The notes under the pieces were generated by a model that worked only from the letters and a program-made list of their open reading frames with translations, made no database searches and had not been told where the DNA came from. Shown here one piece after another: positions 24,303 through 36,268 of a stretch of DNA of 64,000 bases. Position numbers and translations under genes: made by a program. Numbering within the stretch: the first letter of the stretch is position 1; every line of letters starts with the position of its first letter. Source of the DNA: Chrysopilus asiliformis (Eukaryota > Arthropoda > Insecta > Diptera > Rhagionidae); NCBI GenBank assembly GCA_964034945.1, contig OZ035963.1, positions 39,996,361 through 40,060,360 of the forward strand, written 5' to 3'.

Positions 24303-25097
24303 CTTCTGGTAATTTTTTTTTCTATGAAGACCTCGGTGCAAAAAACGGTCATCCCCACTTTTTCAAATTTTTCAGGAGAGACAAAAAAGATATTAGCGTG
24401 AAGTTTTTGCTCTGGGACAAAGTTAAAAAATTACATTTTAAATCAAACATGTATTCTTACATCGTTTTAATTTGAGATAAATCTATATTTTTTTTTCGAA
24501 AAAGTTATAGACATTTTAAATTTTGGAGATAGCTGTTTCTGGCACCCAAGAGGATATTAGCGGTTTTCAAAATGCATTATTGGCTACAAAATACAGTCCA
24601 AAATATGTTTAATAGCGTTTAAAAATAAACAAAATAAAAAATATTCAATTTCACAAAACAAAACTCTCAGAAAAAATTAAAGATTTTTTGAAAAAAAAAT
24701 TCTGCGTCAAATTATATGAAACAATGTTTTCAGTCGTCTCCTTTTCTTTAATAACTTTTTACACAGTCCTCCAACGAGTCCGGAGTTTGCAGCCAAATAT
24801 GCGCGGAGTTTGCAAAAATTTTATTCTTGCGCCAACTGCAATAACTCATTTTCGTCAAAAAGTGGAGGTGACCGCTTTTTGCACCGAGGTCTTCAAATGT
24901 TTTAATGAAATAACTTATGATAATGGGCTTTTCTGATAATTCAAAAATGTCAAAATCGTAAATTTTTTTGTAAAATAAAAACCTTGATTATCGAAAAAGC
25001 CCAATATTTACAAGCTTTCCGAATGTAAGAGCAAACTGAAGTATACTTCTAGTACATGTACAGAAGTAAATGATAAAATATGTAATATGCAATATAC

Positions 25098-25363
25098 ATA
25101 TCGTCGGCTAAAAGTGAAATTGTGCTAAGTCCATTATACCAAATTTGACAGAAGAGCAATAAAAACCCTTGTTAAATCATTTTAATTTTCATTTAAAGAA
25201 AACAGAGTCTCATTTGAAGAAAACTTAGCCCATTTTTTTCCATTTAAAGAAAACTCAGTGTTTTATTGAATGAGAATTAAAACGATTTAACAAGGTTTTC
25301 ATTGCTCTTCTAGAAAATTATACCAAATGGACTTAGCACAATTTCACTTTTAGCCGACGATAT
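25098..25363. repeat. Foldback element inside hAT D
   Basis: Starts ATATCGTCGGCTAAAAGTGA and ends with its reverse complement; the arms also share GAAATTGTGCTAAGTCCA and AGAAGAGCAAT. Arms are about 100 bp, imperfect toward the centre. Confidence 0.75.
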
Positions 25364-25705
25364 TACATTAGAGAAAAAAAATCAAAACAAAACAGAAAAG
25401 AAAAAACAACCATATTTGGCATTTGTAGCCGTAATTAACGTATTTTGGTTTTATTATTGAATTGTTATAATTATGTGTTCTTGTTTTCTTGATTTTATGA
25501 TTTACACTATAAATATTATAAAATTATTGTTACTTATTTCTTCGTACGTTCTTTTTCCTCTCACTGTCACTAATATGCTATACATGATTTGTTTTATCTA
25601 AATAGCGATTTACCGGTAAATACCGGTAAACCGGTTTTTACTAAAAATATTTACCGTTTACCGGTAAATCCGAAACCCGGTATTTTTGCAGGCCCTAGTT
25701 CTACC

Positions 25706-27170
25706 ACATTATCTTGGTACCTTGAAAATTTAATTAAAAAATTAAATTAATTTTTAATTATTACAAGCTTTTATTTAATTTCACTTGTTAGTTTGTTAGG
25801 TCAAATCTACAGTAGATACTATATATGTGTATGGTTATACGAGAAAAAATAAAATGACGGCCGACAGACTCCATTTTGTCCTAATCGAACAAACAAAATA
25901 TCCATCTTGTGGGATCTCAAATGAAAGAGTTTTGGGAAAGGAAATCGGAAAAAGGAATTCGAAATAAAAAAATAAAGAATTCGAAATACTAAAAAGTGTA
26001 AAAAAAATATTTTTTAATTTCGATAAAATTGAGCTCTGAATATTTTGGCGGGAAACGAAATTTTGAGAAATTGGACGCGACTTGACTTGACGAATTTTGG
26101 CGAGAAACGAATTTCGGTACAATTGGACCCTGGAGTTTCCGGCGAGAGGCTACATAGTCTAAGAAAAGTTTCAATTGTCTACGATAAAGTTTACATTGTC
26201 CACACTAACTCTGTAGTCTACGCTTTTGTCTAAGCTGTAGAAAATTGAAGTCTACAACACTTTTTGAATGCATATGCTCGTGGTTGCAATCTTGACCTTC
26301 TAATAAGCAGACGGACAAAGAGGAAATTGAATAAAAAAATTAAATAAAATTTCTACACGAATATACATAGGAGCGTCTTTCTACTCATGTAATTCAATTC
26401 GAAACCTTCTAAATGGATGCCTTGGATACCGACATCCCCAAACTGTTCGGTAATTAATTAAGTTATGAAACTCCCTGCCTATGATTTTCATCCGGATGCC
26501 CATAAATACCTGAAACTTTGGATCCACTCATACATCAAGCCATGAAATCGGTACACTTCAGAAAGGTATAGTGTAGTTCGTTATTTGATTAATTTAATCT
26601 TAAAGATGCTTCAATTTTTATAAAGTTTTCTTCTAATAATTTGCATTCGCAGAGTAATAGTTTTTAACAATATTATTCTAGTTTTTTGAATTAACATATT
26701 TCTATATGCAATTGGATTTTATAGCCAAACATAATTTATGGCAAATTTTCATTGGTGGGAAATTCTGTGAACCAACGCAAAGTAAAAAGAATTTCTACTT
26801 CGTTCATCACCTCAGGAAGAAATCTATTCTTAGGTTAGAAAATGCTTTTCATTTCAGTTTTTTCGAGGTCAATTCGTATAAGATCATGAGTCGCGGTGGT
26901 ATGTACTCCTTTGTTGTAAGAATAGGGTTACTTGGGACCGACTGTATCAGAGAAACCATAATAACAGTCGCATTATTGCGATGGTCGGATGACGTCGAAG
27001 AAGACTTGAAAAATATCAGTTGTGGTCAACACAAAACTTTCTTCTACAAAATCTACGACCCTGCGCAATTTACGCTAGAGCCCTGTCGTCCAATAATACA
27101 ACCTCCCAATAAATTGTTGGTTCATCCAAAAATATCAAAAACGTACAAAATTTGAGATTACTTGAGAACT
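25706..27170. other. Non-coding stretch; one unrecognised 149-codon frame
   Basis: A plus-strand open frame at 26,706-27,155 is long for AT-rich DNA but has no domain I recognise and no splice or start context I can defend. The rest is AT-rich and featureless. Confidence 0.35.
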
Positions 27171-29100
27171 GTAAAAGATATCAATTTACGGTAAATGGCA
27201 AAAAGGTAGAAAATTTTAACATCTCCAATTCTTCCTTAAATTAATTTGTCGAAAAATCGTTAGATTGCAAGTAATTTGCAAAAATATATTTTTTTATATT
27301 TTAATCTAAATATCTCAATAACGGTAAAAGATAACGGATAACGGTAAGAAACAAAATTGTGCAGAATTCACTTCATACATTCAGTTAGCAAAAACCCGCT
27401 AGTTTTCGAGATAATCGCAAAAAACTGTTTTTTTTTCTTTGGAAATAATGGTTTATCTCGATAACAGGTTGAGATATCGAGTTATAGCTAAAGACAAAAG
27501 TGTGGAAAATTTTATTTTCTCCAAGTTTTGTCATACTTAAGGCCACTAAAAAACGCGTAGTTTGGGAGTAAATCGAGAAAAACGAAATTGCGATTTTTGA
27601 AAAACCGCCATTTTGGATACTTCCGGTTAACGGATTTCCACCAAAAGTTGATAGGATCGTCCCATTTCAGGACCCAACATGCCTCTAAAATTTCATGGCG
27701 CTAGCTCTATTAGTCTGACAGACAGACTGACAGACAGACTGACAGACAGACTGACAGACAGACTGACAGACAGACTGACAGACAGACTGACAGACAGACT
27801 GACAGACAGACTGACAGACAGACTGACAGACAGACTGACAGACAGACTGACAGACAGACTGACAGACAGACTGACAGACAGACTGACAGACAGACTGACA
27901 GACAGACTGACAGACAGACTGACAGACAGACTGACAGACAGACTGACAGACAGACTGACAGACAGACTGACAGACAGACTGACAGACAGACTGACAGACA
28001 GACTGACAGACAGACTGACAGACAGACTGACAGACAGACTGACAGACAGACTGACAGACAGACTGACAGACAGACTGACAGACAGACTGACAGACAGACT
28101 GACAGACAGACTGACAGACAGACTGACAGACAGACTGACAGACAGACTGACAGACAGACTGACAGACAGACTGACAGACAGACTGACAGACAGACTGACA
28201 GACAGACTGACAGACAGACTGACAGACAGACTGACAGACAGACTGACAGACAGACTGACAGACAGACTGACAGACAGACTGACAGACAGACTGACAGACA
28301 GACTGACAGACAGACTGACAGACAGACTGACAGACAGACTGACAGACAGACTGACAGACAGACTGACAGACAGACTGACAGACTGACAGACAGACTGACA
28401 GACAGACTGACAGACAGACTGACAGACAGACTGACAGACAGACTGACAGACAGACTGACAGACAGACTGACAGACAGACTGACAGACAGACTGACAGACA
28501 GACTGACAGACAGACTGACAGACAGACTGACAGACAGACTGACAGACAGACTGACAGACAGACTGACAGACAGACTGACAGACAGACTGACAGACAGACT
28601 GACAGACAGACTGACAGACAGACTGACAGACAGACTGACAGACAGACTGACAGACAGACTGACAGACAGACTGACAGACAGACTGACAGACAGACTGACA
28701 GACAGACTGACAGACAGACTGACAGACAGACTGACAGACAGACTGACAGACAGACTGACAGACAGACTGACAGACAGACTGACAGACAGACTGACAGACA
28801 GACTGACAGACAGACTGACAGACAGACTGACAGACAGACTGACAGACAGACTGACAGACAGACTGACAGACAGACTGACAGACAGACTGACAGACAGACT
28901 GACAGACAGACTGACAGACAGACTGACAGACAGACTGACAGACAGACTGACAGACAGACTGACAGACAGACTGACAGACAGACTGACAGACAGACTGACA
29001 GACAGACTGACAGACAGACTGACAGACAGACTGACAGACAGACTGACAGACAGACTGACAGACAGACTGACAGACAGAAAGACAATATTTTCACTCTAAA
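27171..29100 (+). repeat. Dispersed repeat family A, copy with expanded tail
   Basis: Carries the family text TTCCGGTTAACGGATTTCCA and TAGGATCGTCCCATTTCAGG, then a very long 12 bp-unit array, then GAAAGACA. The copy at 45,240 has the same text but only a short CAGACTGACAGACAGACAG tail, showing that the array grew from the family's own tail. Confidence 0.75.
27715..29078. repeat. 1.36 kb array of the 12 bp unit CTGACAGACAGA
   Basis: About 113 head-to-tail copies with essentially no substitutions. The only irregularity is a 4-base loss at about 28,380 that shifts the phase. Because 12 is a multiple of three, both strands read through as repetitive frames (Asp-Arg-Leu-Thr on plus; Ser-Val-Cys-Gln/Leu on minus). 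These are not genes. Confidence 0.97.
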
Positions 29101-29490
29101 TCACTGTAACTTTTGAAAATCAAAAACAAAAAAAATATCTAAATCACAACCTTTTATTTGAGTCCAAAAAATCGAAAATCGATAAATACCTATTGTTTTG
29201 TACTAAAAATGATAATGTCACCACAAACTCCGTTTCAGTGCCTGATCGGTTCCTTTTTTTTCGAGAGTGTAGTGTTCTTCTCTTCCCTGATGTCCTGATA
29301 TCAGAAAATAATATCTATAATGCTACGGTGTGGTCCCCTCTAATCTAACAATTTGGCCACCTTTAGTTTCAATATTTCGCAGCATCATGGTAAAACAGAG
29401 AACATAAAGCGGTTCAGGGCGTAAATGTATTCTTACATAAAAACATTCTTAAAACATTGCCTAATCCTAATCCACCTACTGGTTAAATGA
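29101..29490. other. Non-coding stretch
   Basis: No gene or element recognised between the 12 bp array and the pogo-type transposon. Confidence 0.4.
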
Positions 29491-29492
29491 TA

Positions 29493-31841
29493 GGGTAAAG
29501 TCGGGTGATATGGCACCCTTTTTTTTAAATCGGCATAACCCAAAAAGTAAAAGAGATTTTTGATTCAAACGAAAAGATTTTTATTCTTAAAATCAACAAG
29601 TAAAATAAAAATAAAAAATAAATAGGATTTCACTATTAAAAACATAAAAAAATTAACAAAACATAAATTCATTGAAAAACCCATATCCCCCAAAAGAGCA
29701 GGGGATACGGCACCCTACCCTAGGCGATATGGCACCCTACTTGTTTTTTAGGTTCTTTTTGCCACACGAGTTGCAAGTGTTGACAAATGATGTGCATGAG
29801 TCATGAGACCACAAATGGCAAACAATGCATTTAACCCACTCGTCGGGTCTAGTGGTCTCAGCATAGTCTTCACCACATCCAGTGCAAACGTTTTCCTCAA
29901 AATTTTCAAACCCATCAGATTCGTCTGAGGTGTTTACCATCGCTCGTTTTTTTGTAGTTTTCTTTTTAGGAACTACCGTCCTCTTACAATTTTTTTCCCG
30001 TTTGAGCTTCCATTAGAACAGGTATTTCCAAAGTGCCTGTACAGTGATTTTCTTCGCAAACTGATGAATTAGCTTCAAGAAAAGCGTATTCTGGAATAAC
30101 ATCAGGGTGAAAAGGAAAAATCCCTGTTGCTTTAAATCCAGAAATTCCATTGCTAGAAGTGGCTGACTTTGTCCATGCCTGAGATAAAAGTTGACCAAAT
30201 TTCAAGCGAGATATTTTTCTGGATGGGTTATTTTTGATTAAGTTGCATGCTGCGTAAAAGAAACTTTTGAAAGGTTTGAAGAAAGATCTGTCTAGTGGTT
30301 GGAGAAATTGTGTAGTGTGTGGTGGCAAACACAAAAGTGTTATTTCATGTTCAACCGCGTACTCCAACATTTCGACGTTAGAGCAATGAGAAGAGTGACC
30401 ATCTAGTATAAGAATTACTTTCCCCTGCGGCTTTCTTGGAACAAAGTGGTATTTTAACCACTTAAAAAATAGTTCACTATTAACATATGCAGATTTATCA
30501 CCCATATATACGACTGAACCTGGGGGCATTCCATCTTCGAATTCAGGCTTTTTAATTTTTCCTTAAAAAAAACGAAAAACATCAAAACTAATATAAGATA
30601 AAATAACGCTTTTTAGCTAACCTTTAAATACACATGCTGGTGGAAGAAAATTTCCCTCAGCATTACAACAAGCAATGACCGTTACAGTCTCACCTTTTTC
30701 TGCTGAAGTTATTGCAGCCACATTCCGCGATCCTTTTTCGGCTATGACTAATTCAGGTCGATTATTAAGCTGACATCCAGTTTCATTCATATTGAAAATA
30801 TGTGCAGGTTTGTCAATTAAGTCATTTTCAGCCAAGGTTCTACTTAACAATTCGAAGTAATTGGACACTTCTGTTTTTACCATCCCTTGTGCACGAGCCT
30901 GTGATACTCCTTCTGCTTTTCTTACAGCCAAGTCTGACTGACGCTTCAAAGCCAGGCGGTTCCAGCCGCCTTTTTATGATGGCTGAATTTGTGATTTATT
31001 CCACACTTTTCTGCTAATCCATAAGCCATCTGGCACACTTCCTTTCTAGTTGGTGCAAAACCGTGTGCTTGAAGTTTTTTAATATGGACCGATGTTTTCT
31101 GCTCATTTTCTTCACCCAAACAAGAAGGAGCTCCCAAGGAGGGCTTTTTGGTATCTCCAGCTCTAAGTCGCCTTCTGAGAGTAGTGAAAGGTATCTTATA
31201 ATGTTTTGCGGCTCCTTTCACCGATAAAACCTTCTCATTAATAGCAGCAATTGCTGCTACAAGTTGAGCTTCAGTCCATGAGCACTGACTTTTTTCTTAT
31301 AAATTGTAGGCATTTCTGTTAACCAAAAGTTATTATTAGAAGGTATTTGCTAGCCCCATATATGTCTACCGATATATTTCGGACAAAAATATGAAATCAG
31401 GAATGATGGGGGGGAAATGGCACCCGTTCCATATCACCTCAGAAAAAAGGTGCCATTTCTCCTTTCAAACATCGCCAATGATTTTCATATTTTACTGAAA
31501 ACTCGCGCTCAATCAAGTCTGTTTCATACACACAAACGAAAACACATCAGATTCTGCTTGTTTTGGTTTGTGAACGGTAAACTTGCTCCAACTGTACTTA
31601 CCAAAATTCAGCCACTCAAAAAACAACAAAAAGTAGTTCGTCTAAAATTTCAACTTTTTTTTCCTGTTCTGTCACACAAAAACAAAATGAAAAGAGCTTT
31701 TGTTTCGCGGTCTTCACACTTCGGCCTTATTGGAGAAACTGAACTAAGTTCTTGGAGAATGATTTTGATTCTAGTGTTGCCAATGGGAGAATTTGAAAGG
31801 GTGCCATATCACCTAAAGTGCCATATCACCCGACTTTACCC
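29493..31841 (-). mobile_element. Complete pogo-type DNA transposon with PHD-finger transposase
   Basis: Perfect 24 bp terminal inverted repeats beginning GGGTAAAGTCGGGTGATATG, flanked by TA on both sides (29,491-29,492 and 31,842-31,843). Motif variants of TATGGCACC recur inside each end (29,509, 29,706, 29,727, 31,417, 31,446, 31,795), probably transposase-binding sites. One transposase gene on the minus strand fills the interior. Confidence 0.93.
29737..31313 (-). pseudogene. pogo-family (DDE) transposase with C-terminal PHD finger, mutated
   Basis: Cuts and joins transposon DNA in the nucleus in intact relatives. Order: N-terminal Psq-like helix-turn-helix (KGAAKHYKIPFTTLRRRL), CENP-B-type HTH, DDE nuclease domain, C-terminal C4HC3 PHD-type finger (CTGC...CIVC...H..C...CNSC; 29,745-29,890). 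A 60 bp intron (30,562-30,621) with GT/AG borders rejoins the frame. Defects: a one-base shift in an A-run just after the start codon (31,313); a frameshifting loss near 30,950 between HTH and nuclease domain; a one-base shift in an A7 run near 29,990 before the PHD part; and the first catalytic Asp is Asn (FNMNETG, codon 30,785-30,787). The other two acidic residues remain (LDGHSSH at 30,401-30,403; QPLDRSF at 30,290-30,292). So the copy is probably dead, although its ends could still be mobilised. Confidence 0.88.
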
Positions 31842-32154
31842 TACCTTTCTCACATGTGAAGAAAAATTCATATTACAGTCAAAGTCCTCTAACTCGAATT
31901 GTCTGCTGCCATCAAAATCGTTTCGAGTTAGAGGAATTTCGAGTTAGAGGAATTTCGAGTTAGAGAAATTGAAATTTTTTTTTAAATACATGTACATATG
32001 TATATTTAATCGTTTTTATAAGTTTTTAAAACAAGCTAAAAATAACAAAAAACAAAATAAATTATCACAAAATAAAAAATTAAATACCAGCTTCTAGCTG
32101 TTTTAAGGTAGATGCATAAGGGATACAGAACCATGCAATAAATAGCATTTTTTG

Positions 32155-32479
32155 TGCCCCTGGGTTAACTTTTGAACCCGTGTAGTTTTCACTTTAGTTG
32201 AATAATTTTTGAAAAGGAGACAGTCTCTAGTTTCATTCATATATGGCTTCAAGAGCCACCGAATTGCAGGGGGATGGTGAGGGGTTAACGAACTTTCTCG
32301 TGATTTTTCACAGAAATCATGCCATGAAAAATCACGAGAATGTTCGTTAACCTCTCACCTACCCCTGCAATTCGGTGACTCTTGAAACCATATATGGATG
32401 ACATTAGAGACTGTGCCCTTTCCAAAAATTCCTCAACCTAAGTGAAAACTACACGGGTTCAAAAATTAGTTTAGGGGCA
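32155..32479. mobile_element. Foldback MITE inside the second pogo-like element
   Basis: Arms of roughly 155 bp are near-complementary: the left begins GCCCCTGGGTTAACTTTTGA and the right ends TTCAAAAATTAGTTTAGGGGC. The centre is TCTCGTGATTTTTCA...TGAAAAATCACGAGA. Target duplication not identified. Non-coding. Confidence 0.8.
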
Positions 32480-32526
32480 AAATCGTGCATCGTTCTTTAT
32501 TGTGTATAGAAATCCGTTATTTTAGA

Positions 32527-32736
32527 TTAAGATTTCGCGGTAACATTTTCGCACTTCCAAAATTTTTCAATTTTGAACAAAGTGGATTGTATCTCATCGG
32601 GAACATTAGAAGTCATCTCAATTGCAGATTGCAACGTTTCAATGGCCTGTTCTATTTCACATTTTTCGGGCTTTGAAATACCGAATATTTGGACATCATT
32701 ATCATCACTATCAGAATCGCCAGTTACTTCTTCCAA
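32527..32736 (-). pseudogene. C-terminal remnant of a Tigger-like transposase
   Basis: A 69-residue minus-strand frame: acidic EEVTGDSDSDDNDVQ, followed by a helical segment (EIEQAIETLQSAIE) and a short Lys-rich tail. This is the layout of the C-terminal tail of CENP-B/Tigger transposases, and it lies in the expected orientation inside a pogo-type element. The catalytic domain is absent. The family call is inference from composition and context. Confidence 0.5.
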
Positions 32737-33152
32737 AATTTTGTTTGAATCAGGAGTGTCCGTAATTAAGATTTCGTCATCTTAATAACTCATTTAATCC
32801 TGTACTGCCTTAATAAAGATACGTCAAACCAATACAAAGCATAAATTTGCTTTCCAACCCGTGGAAAAAGTGTTGTGGAACAGAGACAATAGGGCTTGAT
32901 CGAAGGACTGTTTCTTTTTCTTTGCTGCAATTTTGAGAGAGAGTATAGGATGAGCATATTTTGTGTTTTATTTCGACTTAGAGGAATTAAAATAGACCAA
33001 GGAGCTCCAAGATCGCTTCGAGGTAGAGGAATTTCGACTTAGAGGAATTTCGACTTAGAGAGTTCTTTTTTAAAGAAAAATTGAAGGGAGCGCAAAAAAA
33101 GGTTAAAAAATTCGAGTTAGAGGAAAATTCGAATTATAGGGATTTCGAGTTA

Positions 33153-33765
33153 AGGTACGTTTTCGTTGGGCGCTGTTGACGGCGGCCGTCGACGGCGGGT
33201 GTCGACGGCAGCTGTTGGACGGCGCCGTTAACTGTTTTGGTTGCAGCCGTTGAACAGTTGTTTAAAGTCAAATCCAAGTGCGCAAGTAAATTTAAAATAA
33301 AAATGGATTTGGTGAAAATTCTTTTAACTGAAGCGGAGGAAGAAGAAGAATTTCTTAGATTAATACTATTAAATAAAAGGCATACTATAAACAGTATTTT
33401 TGAATCTCGCGAAGAAGAAGGATGCTTTAATCTGCTAATAAATGGCCATTTAAACAATTCTGATGAAAAAGTTACTACTCTTTTGCAGAAATAAAGAATA
33501 TATTCACTCACAATATACGAATTATCTTAAATGTGGAAATTTCACTTGTGAAAAAATCGAATGGACAGCTTCGATAACGCCGCTAGACTGGTTCAAAAGC
33601 AGTCGAACGGCAACAGCTAGCTGTCAACAGCCGCCGACGAGCTGTCGGACAGCGTGAACGAAACCGCCAACATGGTTCTGCCACAAGAGCAGTCATTTTC
33701 AACGGCGGCTGTCAACAGCTAGCTGTCAGCGGCCGCCGTCGGTAGCTGCCAACGAAACCGTACCT
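33153..33765. mobile_element. PIF/Harbinger-like MITE in the right end of the pogo-like element
   Basis: Ends AGGTACGTTTTCGTTGG and, reversed, AGGTACGGTTTCGTTGG, with 3 bp target duplication TTA (33,150-33,152; 33,766-33,768). The empty site, TCGAGTTAGAGG, is preserved many times nearby as the host element's own repeat. GC-rich GACGGCGGCC-type subterminal sequence contrasts with the AT-rich surroundings. Confidence 0.88.
33303..33494 (+). pseudogene. N-terminal fragment of a Harbinger-type transposase-like protein
   Basis: From the ATG at 33,303 (MDLVKILLTEAEEEEEFL) the frame runs about 63 codons with a Glu-rich helix and ...FESREEEGCFNLLINGHL, then stops. Similar starts are seen in Harbinger-type transposases; the nuclease domain is missing. 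Carried by the MITE above. Confidence 0.4.
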
Positions 33766-35244
33766 TTAGAGGACTTTGACTGTATATTGAAATTTACTAT
33801 ATCAAAATACTCAAAAGCCAGGATTTTTTGAGCACCATATATACCGTATGGTTGTTTTTTTTAAAGCCAATTGGAAGACCTTGAATCAGTATTTTGCAGC
33901 TTACAAGTGGTCCGATTGTTTCAGGAAAAGTTACGTTTATGTTGCGACTACAAAGATCACGAACGTAATCTTACTTGGTATGAAGTCCTACATACCATGC
34001 AGTTCGATTTCCGCGAAGTTTGAATCCAACATCTGCACTGAGTTTCTTGGCAAGTTCGATAAATAACGAGCTGCAAAATTCGCTATGGGTAATTTTTTAT
34101 TGGGTTTTGTAATTTTTCCCTCTAGTGGCGATTATTTAAAACAATGCTAATGTTGACCGAGGGCGCTATTTACGAAACGATCGAAGGAGAGAAAATAATA
34201 AAAAATGCGCTGCTTATTGTAAATGCATGCTCTTTGTATGAGAAAAAAAGGAAATCGCTTAAGCTTTTAACAAAAAATATTGTGAAAACAAATTTTCCAC
34301 AGAAGATTCAGAAAATCTAATGGAAAACCCTTTCCCCAGCCAGGTTTTTTTTCTTGAAATGCTTTCTTTTGTGTGGAACGGCAAAGACCAAATGGATGAC
34401 AACAAGCAGGTAACGAACTTCGATTATCTTGTGTCTGTCAATCATTTGATTGTATCTCCAGCCAGCGTTTCATCAAGTTTCATCGATAGTGAGTGCGTAT
34501 TCGTTCTCCATAAGATGTAAATCTCCATCATTGGAACCCAATATTTTATGGACAATAATTTTAATTCATTTGAAATTATACAATTCTTCAATTTATTTCT
34601 TGTCTGTGTATTAAATATTTTCATTTTTATTCACCCATAACATTCTTAGCTAGACGAAACTCAAACATTAGCGTTTATCACTACCTCTTATACCATTCGT
34701 TTTGAAAATTTGTTTTGGAAGCATCAGTGTTGCAATGTCATAGTTGAGGGCTAATTTGATTCGAAGCGTTGGAAGTGAGCAACAAATTCAATCCCAATTC
34801 ATATCACTACCACAAGCGTAAGAGCTCTAATTCGTATTTATAGATTAGCGAGGAACTTCGTTATGTATGCCAAGAATCCCAGTGCTGGTTCAGATATGAC
34901 TATGACCAAAAGATAGAGCGGAAAATCTTGACCTGTCCAAAAGGGCAAAAATCTTTTTGGCCAGTGGTGAAAGCGGTAGAAAACAATTTTACAAAATCTT
35001 TAACACCTCCACTAATTTGTGACAATGAAGTGGTTGTCGATCCCGTTGGCAAGGCAAACGTTTTAACAGTGAAATTCGCAGCAAACTCGAGTCTTCCGAC
35101 ATAAAACCAATTACCACAACAACCCACCGTCTCGGAGATTGTTTCTCAAAAAACTTCCATCCGCAGAAGACAAATGGTTAAAATTCTGCGGGAGATTGAC
35201 GTGAACAAATCCACAGGACCCGATGGCATCCCCCCCCCCATGTT

Positions 35245-35505
35245 TTGAAAAAAATGTGCCGTAACCTTAGTTATACCTCTTGCCTCCCTATTTTACCACA
35301 GATCTACAAGGGGATTTATCCTTCGTCTTGGAAAGCAGCTAATATACATCCCATTTCCAAAAAAGGTGATAAATGCGACTCCTCAAATTATAGACCTATA
35401 GCTCTGACTTCCAGACTTGCCAAGGTTATGGAAACTTTGATCAACAGTAAAATTGCAAACTTTTTAAGGCGCAATAACATAATCAACATTCCTCCATATG
35501 GTTGA
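35245..35505 (+). pseudogene. Reverse transcriptase N-terminal region
   Basis: Contains the conserved stretch IYPSSWKAANIHPISKKGD and NYRPIALTSRLAKVMETLIN, RT blocks 1-2 of non-LTR elements. The segment then deletes across the block carrying the first catalytic Asp: only AFDRVWHKALL (35,535-35,570) remains of it. Not functional. Confidence 0.82.
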
Positions 35506-35591
35506 CCGAGCGTAATTTTTGGCGAATCAAGCTTTCGACCGTGTTTGGCATAAAGCTTTGCTGAAAAAAGATACTAGCTATCGGTCTAAAT

Positions 35592-36260
35592 CAGCCATGG
35601 GCAAAGTGTGGTCTTTTTGGCCCATTTGGCCCAGTTTGAGAAAACCGAAATAATACACTTGCAACTGGGCCAAATTCATTCGCAACTGGGCCAAATCCAC
35701 CAACATGCTTATACAGTGCTTGTACCTCTATACTTTCGCAGCGATGAGCGAAAACACATCACAGCCATCGGTCGGTCTGAGTTGTTTTCATGTCATTCGC
35801 CATCAGGCACTCCACTCAGTAGGTGGTGTTGCTTGTTATTTGCGCATATACACTGAAACAAATATGAAGCGTTTCTATAATAATAGAACCTTTAAAGATC
35901 AATGGGAGGAGGATATTGTTTTTGTAGAAATCCTTGCTTGGTACAGTGCTTGGTTTGTTTTCTTAAGCTTTCCCACATCAAAAAATAAGTAGCCAAGCAC
36001 AAAAGCGATTTTGATTTTGATGGTGAAAGCAGAAAATTGATTTTTGCAAAATTAAAAGAAGACTTTCTAAAGAAAACTACATCCACTGCCAATGTTATAC
36101 CAGAGCAGAAAACTAATTCATGTAATTCGAAAGCAATAAAAAAAGGTTCGTTTGTAGTCAGTTTAAAGACATTTTCTCGCAGTGTACTCGATTTTCTGAA
36201 GTATATTTTGGCTTGTTGGTATATGTTTGGCCCGTTTTTATTTTCTCTTGCCCACGTCTG
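35592..36260 (+). mobile_element. hAT element inserted in the non-LTR reverse transcriptase
   Basis: Ends CAGCCATGGGCAAAG and, reversed, CAGACGTGGGCAAGAG, with a perfect 8 bp duplication GTCTAAAT (35,584-35,591; 36,261-36,268). RT coding continues on both sides. Internal frames (35,860-36,200) include RTFKDQWEEDIVFVEI and ...FSRSVLDFLKYI, resembling the N-terminal part of ZBED/FAM200-like hAT transposases, but they are broken and short. Confidence 0.9.
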
Positions 36261-36268
36261 GTCTAAAT

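Larger units (their letters stand above)
23950..25697. mobile_element. hAT element D with ACCGGT-rich subterminal arrays
   Basis: Ends TAGGGGCTGCAA and, reversed, TAGGGCCTGCAA; perfect 8 bp duplication GTTCTACC (23,942-23,949; 25,698-25,705). Both sides are packed with ACCGGTAAACCGGT-type motifs, the likely transposase-binding repeats. The interior holds Penelope-like fragments (24,118-24,302) and a 266 bp foldback (25,098-25,363). No transposase seen. Confidence 0.88.
31876..33782 (-). mobile_element. Second pogo/Tigger-like element, internally deleted and split
   Basis: Left end CAGTCAAAGTCCTCTAACTC; the inverse at the right end is interrupted by the Harbinger-like insertion at 33,153-33,765. 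TA flanks both sides (31,874-31,875; 33,783-33,784). TTCGAGTTAGAGGAA subterminal repeats appear many times at both sides (31,918-31,968; 33,020-33,150). It lies only about 30 bp from the previous pogo element. It also contains a foldback MITE at 32,155-32,479. Confidence 0.88.

Noticed and set aside
26706..27155. 149-residue plus-strand frame as a gene
   Set aside because: No recognisable domain, no splice context, and the region is AT-rich; could be chance.
27679..28386. A 235-residue plus-strand frame of repeated Asp-Arg-Leu-Thr
   Set aside because: It is the translation of a 12 bp tandem array, whose length keeps any frame open. No independent coding evidence.
27685..29094. A 469-residue minus-strand frame of repeated Ser-Val-Cys
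   Set aside because: Same array on the other strand; the switch from Leu to Gln in the repeat simply marks the phase slip.
31417..31947. 176-residue plus-strand frame
   Set aside because: Runs antisense over the end of the pogo element and into the next element's inverted repeat; composition is not protein-like.
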